Source: Lachnospiraceae bacterium (GTDB taxonomy: Bacteria > Bacillota > Clostridia > Lachnospirales > Lachnospiraceae). Taken from it: a DNA stretch of 18,091 bases. The first letter of the stretch is position 1. Each line of letters begins with the position of its first letter. This document shows positions 13,706 to 18,091 of the stretch, piece after piece. Under the pieces are notes generated by a model that saw nothing but the letters and a program-made list of their open reading frames with translations, had not been told where the DNA came from and searched no databases. Location: NCBI GenBank assembly GCA_017463035.1, contig JAFTPY010000008.1:1-18091 (forward strand), read 5' to 3'. The position numbers were made by a program, and so were the translations under genes.

Positions 13706-14674
13706 CTATTTCCCGATTACTTCTATATTTATATCTCCGGTGTCTGTAATAATTGCACATGGATAGCCGTTTGTTGCCGGTACGTCAACATTGCCGGTAT
13801 CGGTTTCGGTTTGGAACAGCTTCCCCGTTAACAAGGTGCCTGTTACATCTCCCGTGTCGGTTTTTATATAGAGAGATTCTACCGCATCGGAGTCTTCAAG
13901 GGTAACATCACCGGTTTGACTGAGAATCGTCCCGTTTAAACCGGCAACAGTATCTTTTATCCGAATTTCACCCGTATCGGTTTTCGCGCTGAAGATTCTG
14001 CATTTTATATTGTTTAACCGGATTTCTCCCGTATAGGTTTCTACAGAAACCAAGAGCGCATTCTTTACAGAATCTACCGAAACATCTCCTGTCGATGTTT
14101 TTACTTCCAGTTTTTCGAGAATGTCCGTATCCACATTCACTGCTCCTGTATCGGTCTCTATCGTCAGTTTACCGGCAACCGATGCCTGCCAGTCAACATC
14201 TCCTGTATCGGTTTCCAGCGTCGCCGTTTCAAACGCAAAGCCCTCCGGCATTTCCACATCACCGATATCACTCTTTATTTCCAGTGCTTCATATTGTTTC
14301 TTCGGAAGGTAAACGGTCAGCTCCGCATCGTCAAAGGATATTCCTATGTTATCGTACCACTTGCGGGTATCCTTTACCGTAATCATAAGTGTACCGTCCT
14401 GCACTGCGGCAGTATGCTTCATTCGTGCCTCTTCGTGGCATACAATTTTACTGTATTCTTTCTCCCACTGCACAAAACGAAGGTCCGCCGTCTTAATCTT
14501 AATTGTAATATCCGAGAAATCTTCGTTTACTTCATACGTTTTCGTTTCATAAGTTACCGTACTTATTTTCGTTATATCAAAACCTACGGCGATAAAACTC
14601 ACAAGCCAGATAGCCAGTCCTGCCAGACACAGCAAGAGCGCAATTCGTAAAGACATTTTCGTTGACTTTTTCAT
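13706..14674 (-). CDS. DUF4097 family membrane-anchored beta-repeat protein
   Basis: 322 residues. One membrane segment near residues 9-31 follows a short basic N-terminus, so the rest is probably outside the cell. From about residue 130 on, ten repeats of the form TDTGDV, about 20 residues apart (KSDIGDV, ETDTGDV, ETDTGAV, KTSTGDV, ETYTGEI, KTDTGEI, LSQTGDV, KTDTGDV, ETDTGNV, ITDTGDI), suggest a right-handed beta-solenoid, as in DUF4097/LiaG-like proteins. Its ATG overlaps the DUF1700 stop (ATGA). PadR-DUF1700-DUF4097 sets are known in Firmicutes and are linked to envelope stress; the molecular role is not established. Confidence 0.88.
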   Translation of the reverse strand: MKKSTKMSLRIALLLCLAGLAIWLVSFIAVGFDITKISTVTYETKTYEVNEDFSDITIKIKTADLRFVQWEKEYSKIVCHEEARMKHTAAVQDGTLMITVKDTRKWYDNIGISFDDAELTVYLPKKQYEALEIKSDIGDVEMPEGFAFETATLETDTGDVDWQASVAGKLTIETDTGAVNVDTDILEKLEVKTSTGDVSVDSVKNALLVSVETYTGEIRLNNIKCRIFSAKTDTGEIRIKDTVAGLNGTILSQTGDVTLEDSDAVESLYIKTDTGDVTGTLLTGKLFQTETDTGNVDVPATNGYPCAIITDTGDINIEVIGK

Positions 14675-15273
14675 TGTACCGCCTCCTTTCTGATAAAACA
14701 GCCCTTCACAAAACGGAACATTTTCTTACAGAAAACGCATAACCCTTTTGATGCGTACAAACATCCGTAATAACCGAAAACGGTAAGTCCAGCAAGAACC
14801 AGACCTGCACCGAACAACGCGATTCCTGCCCATACATTCCCCTGTGTGATTGCAACCGGCAGTACGCAAATCCCTGCAAGTGCCGCCGTCCCCAGAGCCA
14901 GTTCCGCTGCCCACAGGCTGATAATAACAGCCCAAAAGGCAATGTATAGCGAAAACACCGCTGCAAACAACGTAAGCAGCAAAGCCAGCCAGAGCGGCGA
15001 CCCCAGTATCAACAACACAACCTCCCATGCAGTCATCCGACCCTTTGGCTTCACCCGGGCCTTTACCAGTTTGGCAAGGGGCATCTCCCCCAGTATCTCG
15101 TTCGCAATCTCCGCCGGTGTCCCCACAGCGTTTACCGCTTCCTCCTCGGAAAGTCCATCCTCCATACGATCATCAATCATCTCTGCGTAATAATCCAACG
15201 ACCGGTTCAAATCCGCTTCGGACAAACCGGCCAGGCGTCCGCGCAGCTCCGCAAGAAACTCATTCTTCTTCAT
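14671..15273 (-). CDS. DUF1700 (HAAS-type) membrane protein
   Basis: 200 residues. The N-terminal about 65 residues match the DUF1700/HAAS domain: MKKNEFLAELRGRLAGL, DYYAEMIDDRMEDGLSEEEA, VGTPAEIANEIL. Three or four membrane helices follow (about 84-122, 124-142, 148-170) and a basic tail. GGAGGG precedes the ATG, which lies 14 bp inside the padR 3' end. Proteins of this kind are usually paired with a PadR regulator and are thought to act as partners in sensing or transmitting envelope signals. Confidence 0.9.
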   Translation of the reverse strand: MKKNEFLAELRGRLAGLSEADLNRSLDYYAEMIDDRMEDGLSEEEAVNAVGTPAEIANEILGEMPLAKLVKARVKPKGRMTAWEVVLLILGSPLWLALLLTLFAAVFSLYIAFWAVIISLWAAELALGTAALAGICVLPVAITQGNVWAGIALFGAGLVLAGLTVFGYYGCLYASKGLCVFCKKMFRFVKGCFIRKEAVQ

Positions 15274-15586
15274 TTCGTACTCCCTCCTTCGTTACAAACT
15301 CATAAATCGAAAGCAATTCCTTCCACTCTTCCTTAAACTCTTCAATCCGGGCAAGTCCCAAGTCCGTAATATGGTAATACTTCCGCAACCTGCCGTTATG
15401 CTCCGCATTCCGTACCGTTAAAAGCTCCGCACCTTCCAAACGCCTAAGTATCGGATATAAGGTGGATTCGGAAATCTCTACATAGGGCTTCATATCCTTG
15501 ATAATCTGATAGCCGTAGGAATCCTCATCCTTAATAGCTGCCAGCACACAAACATCTAACAGTCCGCGTTTCAATTGAATATCCAT
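15260..15586 (-). CDS. PadR-family transcriptional regulator
   Basis: 108 residues from the ATG at 15586, which has AAGGAGGT 6 nt upstream; a longer in-frame reading to 15667 would cross the promoter and is rejected. A winged helix-turn-helix of PadR type fills the protein: LKRGLLDVCVLAAIKDEDSY, GYQIIKDM, ISESTLYPILRRLEGAELL, then the wing with GRLRKYYHITDLG. The short C-terminal helix (EEWKELLSIYEFV) would form the dimer. It is the first gene of the padR-DUF1700-DUF4097 operon, and a palindrome lies in its promoter, so self-repression is likely. Confidence 0.94.
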   Translation of the reverse strand: MDIQLKRGLLDVCVLAAIKDEDSYGYQIIKDMKPYVEISESTLYPILRRLEGAELLTVRNAEHNGRLRKYYHITDLGLARIEEFKEEWKELLSIYEFVTKEGVRNEEE

Positions 15587-15608
15587 AGAATACCTCCTTA
15601 CGCACAAT

Positions 15609-15637
15609 ACTATACTACGCATAGTATTATATGTCAA
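15609..15637 (-). promoter_or_regulatory. Promoter of the padR operon
   Basis: -35 TTGACA (15632-15637), 17-bp spacer, -10 TATAGT (15609-15614) on the minus strand. Confidence 0.85.
15612..15627. promoter_or_regulatory. Probable PadR operator
   Basis: ATACTA-CGCA-TAGTAT is a perfect 6-bp inverted repeat within the spacer and overlapping the -10 box. PadR proteins usually repress their own promoters through such palindromes; binding here is inferred. Confidence 0.65.
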
Positions 15638-15648
15638 GAGGTATTTTG

Positions 15649-15680
15649 TAAAAAAGAGCCGCCGCATTTGCGACAGCTCT
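15649..15680 (-). terminator. Terminator of the condensation/methyltransferase operon
   Basis: On the minus strand AGAGCTGTCGCA pairs fully with TGCGGCGGCTCT (two G-U pairs) around AA, followed by TTTTTAC. It is about 50 bp after the methyltransferase stop and just before the padR promoter. Third copy of the GGGCTGTCGCA-type hairpin, here with AGAGC. Confidence 0.85.
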
Positions 15681-15727
15681 TTTCTCCGCTATAAACAGTA
15701 TGGATTTTCCCCTCCCTATATCTCATC

Positions 15728-16483
15728 CTACTTTCTTTTCAGTAAGATTTTAAAGTGCGTGGCATCCTTCAAATCGATGCCGCTATCACGCTTAATCTGT
15801 TGTTTCACGTAAGGCAGCACATAGTGCTCGCTGTATACGATTTCATATTCCTCCGGAATCATGCGGAGCAGCGCTTCCACCTTGAGCGGAAGGTAGTTCT
15901 CGTTTACCTCGCGCTCCCAGTTTTCCGTATAACTGTACTTTAATAAGTAATGAATGAGGTTGAAGCGTTCCTCGATGCTTCCCCAGATGCTTTCGTATTC
16001 CGCCAGCTTCTCCGGGAAAATTTTTCTCGCCTTTTCCACATCGGAAGGGTCAGCCTTACCTATAGCAGTTTCGGACACCATCATATCCCGGATGGCGATG
16101 TACTTAAACCCGGAGCCGAAGACTCTGTCCCAAAATTCCGCTACCGATGCCTCGGTTCCGTAGGAGTACACCTCGTGGAGCGTACTGGAAATGTTGATTA
16201 AGGTCTCCTTCGGATCCATGGCAATTTCGTTCCACTCTTTATAAAACTTGCATTCCGGCAACAGTTCTTTTGCCTTCCGGATCATATCTTCACTGATATC
16301 ATAACCGATATACTCATATTCCGGAAACAGATACTGCATTGCCCGAATCAATACACCGTTGGCACATCCGAAATCCAAAATCGTGTCAATCGGTTCGAAT
16401 ATCTTATCAATAAAAAACATTTTGTCCATAAAGGACTTCTGCATTCGTTGTACATATACTTCCAAATCGGCGACCTTCTCCAT
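15728..16483 (-). CDS. Class I SAM-dependent methyltransferase
   Basis: 251 residues. Motif I is ILDFGCANGVLIRAM (35-49) and the acidic ribose-binding residue is D62 (YIGYDISEDMI), both standard for a Rossmann-fold SAM methyltransferase. A central segment resembles a post-I motif (ETLINISSTLHEV). The C-terminal part is rich in charged and aromatic residues and may be substrate binding. The gene follows the condensation-domain-like gene by 30 bp and shares its promoter and terminator, which hints at a two-step small-molecule or peptide modification; the substrate is unknown. Confidence 0.85.
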   Translation of the reverse strand: MEKVADLEVYVQRMQKSFMDKMFFIDKIFEPIDTILDFGCANGVLIRAMQYLFPEYEYIGYDISEDMIRKAKELLPECKFYKEWNEIAMDPKETLINISSTLHEVYSYGTEASVAEFWDRVFGSGFKYIAIRDMMVSETAIGKADPSDVEKARKIFPEKLAEYESIWGSIEERFNLIHYLLKYSYTENWEREVNENYLPLKVEALLRMIPEEYEIVYSEHYVLPYVKQQIKRDSGIDLKDATHFKILLKRK

Positions 16484-16513
16484 ATGTGCATATCCTCTCT
16501 TCTGTGTGAATTC

Positions 16514-17851
16514 TTATGATGCAACCGAAGCATCTTCTTCCAAGCTCATTGTCAAGCTGTCATATACCGCATTGATAATCTCCCACGCCCGATTCTCCGA
16601 TACCGCATTCGGCTTATGGCCCAGAGAAAGTGTCAACACATCTTTTAACGACGTCACGCCGAAGGTACAGTTACACGCCGGCATCAAATTCGGAATAAAA
16701 TATGCATCTCTTACAACAATATCCCCTGCCGCTTCCTCAAAAGATATATTCTTCAGGTTGGACAATTCGAAGTTCTCACTGCCATAACTTAATGACAACG
16801 CATTTCGCATCATCCCCAGCACTTCCATATCCCGGAACATACCGTATCTTGCATAATATGCCGCTCCGAATGCATCCGCACTGAGTAACATAAAGGTATA
16901 TAAGGTCGCAAGCATTTCTTCCGTATGAGTACGCTTTTCCTTAATACAGCGATCAACCATTACCACATTGTCCCAAAAGCCGAGGCTACGGTCATAACTC
17001 AGAAGCGGTTTGATACAGGACGCATAATTGGCCAGCTCGTCTTCCTTCATACTTCCGAACAAGTTTCTTGTATCTACCGATATAATTGCTTCTATCGCAT
17101 CTCCCTGAAGCATAGCCCCCGCAATAGCCGTGCTGACTGCCGCACCGATTGTTACGCCCAGCTCTTTGCATTTCTCCCGCAATTTCAAAAACATCGGTTT
17201 CTTAATATTCCTGCATACCAGACCATATCCTGTGGACGCATTGTGGGTCTCTATCATCTGCTTATAGTCTTCCCACGTAAACTCCACTTGCTTTTCTTCA
17301 CATTTTTTGCTGACTGCGAGCAATCCTTCTCTCACAGCATCCGGAATTCTGTACGCTTCCGGCAAATCCTTTTCGCTCAGTTCCGGATAAGCCCTTTTCT
17401 TCGCCGGTACCTCTCCGGTACGATACGCATAAATCAAATCCTCCATCAACAGCTTTACCGACATCCCGTCTCCGTACATATGCTGACAAACTACCATCAA
17501 ATAGAAGCGGTCGGCTCTTATCACAACACCAATCATAACGCCCGGAGTCTCCAGCAAATTAATCGGTTTATAAACCATTTTGCGGATTGCCGCTTCCCAT
17601 GTAATGTTCCGCAGCTCGTCATATTCCTTTAATGTTACATGCTTTCCCGCATCCTCAAACCACATCTTGCTTCCGGACTTTCGTACAACATGATGAATCA
17701 ACGGATGCGCCTCCTCCAAAAGACGTACCGCCCGTTCCATTTTCTCATGACTGTAACGTCCTTCCACAGTCACCTTCAGGGTCACATACGCCGACGGCAT
17801 ATAATAGAACCCTTGTCCCGCTACAATTTCCTTTCTCGCTTTTGTCCCCAT
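16514..17851 (-). CDS. Condensation-domain-like acyltransferase (COG4908 type)
   Basis: 445 residues. The active-site motif H-x3-D-G is present as QHMYGDGMS (H124, D128, G129) in the expected place after the first beta-sheet half. The second half contains CKELGVTIGAAVSTAIAGAM and VSVDTRNLFG-like segments (IISVDTRNLFG), as in stand-alone condensation and alcohol/phenolpthiocerol acyltransferase folds. No carrier, adenylation or thioesterase domain is attached. It probably moves an acyl group between a thioester and an alcohol or amine. The ATG at 17851 has a GGAAGGA about 10 nt upstream; its promoter lies about 50 bp further up. It forms an operon with the methyltransferase. Inference rests on fold motifs; the product is unknown. 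Confidence 0.8.
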   Translation of the reverse strand: MGTKARKEIVAGQGFYYMPSAYVTLKVTVEGRYSHEKMERAVRLLEEAHPLIHHVVRKSGSKMWFEDAGKHVTLKEYDELRNITWEAAIRKMVYKPINLLETPGVMIGVVIRADRFYLMVVCQHMYGDGMSVKLLMEDLIYAYRTGEVPAKKRAYPELSEKDLPEAYRIPDAVREGLLAVSKKCEEKQVEFTWEDYKQMIETHNASTGYGLVCRNIKKPMFLKLREKCKELGVTIGAAVSTAIAGAMLQGDAIEAIISVDTRNLFGSMKEDELANYASCIKPLLSYDRSLGFWDNVVMVDRCIKEKRTHTEEMLATLYTFMLLSADAFGAAYYARYGMFRDMEVLGMMRNALSLSYGSENFELSNLKNISFEEAAGDIVVRDAYFIPNLMPACNCTFGVTSLKDVLTLSLGHKPNAVSENRAWEIINAVYDSLTMSLEEDASVAS

Positions 17852-17895
17852 GCTCTAATCATTCCTTCCTTCTCTTTGGTTTTCAAACCTCTTTG

Positions 17896-17925
17896 ATTAT
17901 AGCACAGGAAAAAATTACAAAACAA
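17896..17925 (-). promoter_or_regulatory. Promoter of the condensation/methyltransferase operon
   Basis: Perfect -10 TATAAT (17896-17901) with an extended TG-C motif (TGCTATAAT) and a weak -35 TTGTTT (17920-17925) at 18 bp, minus strand. Confidence 0.7.
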
Positions 17926-17965
17926 CCGAACTTTCTTCCTATTGGCGTGCCTCCCCCCATAGAAT

Positions 17966-18002
17966 CAAAAACAGAGCCGCCGTATTCTGCGACAGCCCTG
18001 TT
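17966..18002 (-). terminator. Terminator of the gene at the right window edge
   Basis: On the minus strand AACAGGGCTGTCG pairs with CGGCGGCTCTGTT (13 pairs with G-U) around CAGAATA, followed by TTTG after the TT of the stem. Fourth copy of the GGGCTGTCGCA hairpin family. Confidence 0.85.
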
Positions 18003-18010
18003 CATTCCTT

Positions 18011-18091
18011 TTATTTATACTGCACCATCACATCACACACACTTCCCTCTGCCGGCGGTCTAAGTAATCCCTTCACCTTTGCCATGTCACA
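18011..18091 (-). CDS. C-terminal end of an unidentified protein (partial)
   Basis: One minus-strand frame is open from the right edge to a TAA at 18011-18013, ending LLRPPAEGSVCDVMVQYK. The strong terminator just after the stop supports a gene end. Twenty-six residues are too few to name a family. Confidence 0.5.
   Translation of the reverse strand, partial: CDMAKVKGLLRPPAEGSVCDVMVQYK

Noticed and set aside
16925..17632. Plus-strand reading frame of 235 residues
   Set aside because: Antisense shadow of the condensation-like gene, without a ribosome binding site.
2604..17900. Shared 12-mer CTCTTTGATTAT near rpsI (2604-2615) and near 17889-17900 as a possible attachment-site pair
   Set aside because: A 12-bp match is expected by chance in 18 kb, the second copy is in an ordinary promoter, and the genes between are housekeeping genes.
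1..18091. CRISPR array or tRNA/rRNA genes
   Set aside because: No regularly spaced direct repeats with unique spacers and no tRNA- or rRNA-like sequences were seen on either strand.

Overview
The window looks like the chromosome of a low-to-mid GC Firmicute, most likely a Lachnospiraceae-type Clostridium relative. The reasons are strong AGGAGG ribosome binding sites, the order rplQ-ecfA1-ecfA2-ecfT-truA-rplM-rpsI, an unusually long L17, and an integrase of the kind common in gut Clostridia. Apart from the first 2.5 kb, all genes read on the minus strand.

Layout. Positions 1-2510 are one end of an integrated mobile element: a RecA-like ATPase (cut by the window edge) and a small DNA-binding, possibly excisionase, protein read leftward; an XRE repressor and a tyrosine integrase read rightward. 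Between them is a two-way promoter region with three 17-bp operator-like palindromes. The integrase faces the 3' end of rpsI, the probable attachment gene. Positions 2551-3590 hold rplM-rpsI with promoter, structured leader and terminator. Positions 3744-9356 hold ecfA1-ecfA2-ecfT (energizing module of ECF vitamin transporters), an aminoglycoside-phosphotransferase-like kinase, a GNAT acetyltransferase, truA and a small unknown protein. Positions 9694-13288 are the alpha ribosomal operon rpmJ-rpsM-rpsK-rpsD-rpoA-rplQ with its own promoter and terminator. Positions 13706-15637 are a padR-DUF1700-DUF4097 envelope operon with a probable self-operator. Positions 15655-17925 are an operon of a condensation-domain-like protein and a SAM methyltransferase. 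The window ends in the last codons of another minus-strand gene.

The most unusual part is non-coding. Three long, highly structured gaps surround or interrupt the alpha operon: an imperfect inverted repeat with 69-bp arms (9425-9662), a 423-bp gap between rpmJ and rpsM packed with at least ten hairpins (12688-13110), and a roughly 300-bp near-continuous palindrome (13340-13640). Each is either a structured RNA or a small palindromic mobile element; sequence alone does not decide. A recurring terminator hairpin, with GGGCTGTCGCA in its 5' arm, ends at least three of the minus-strand units and probably a fourth.
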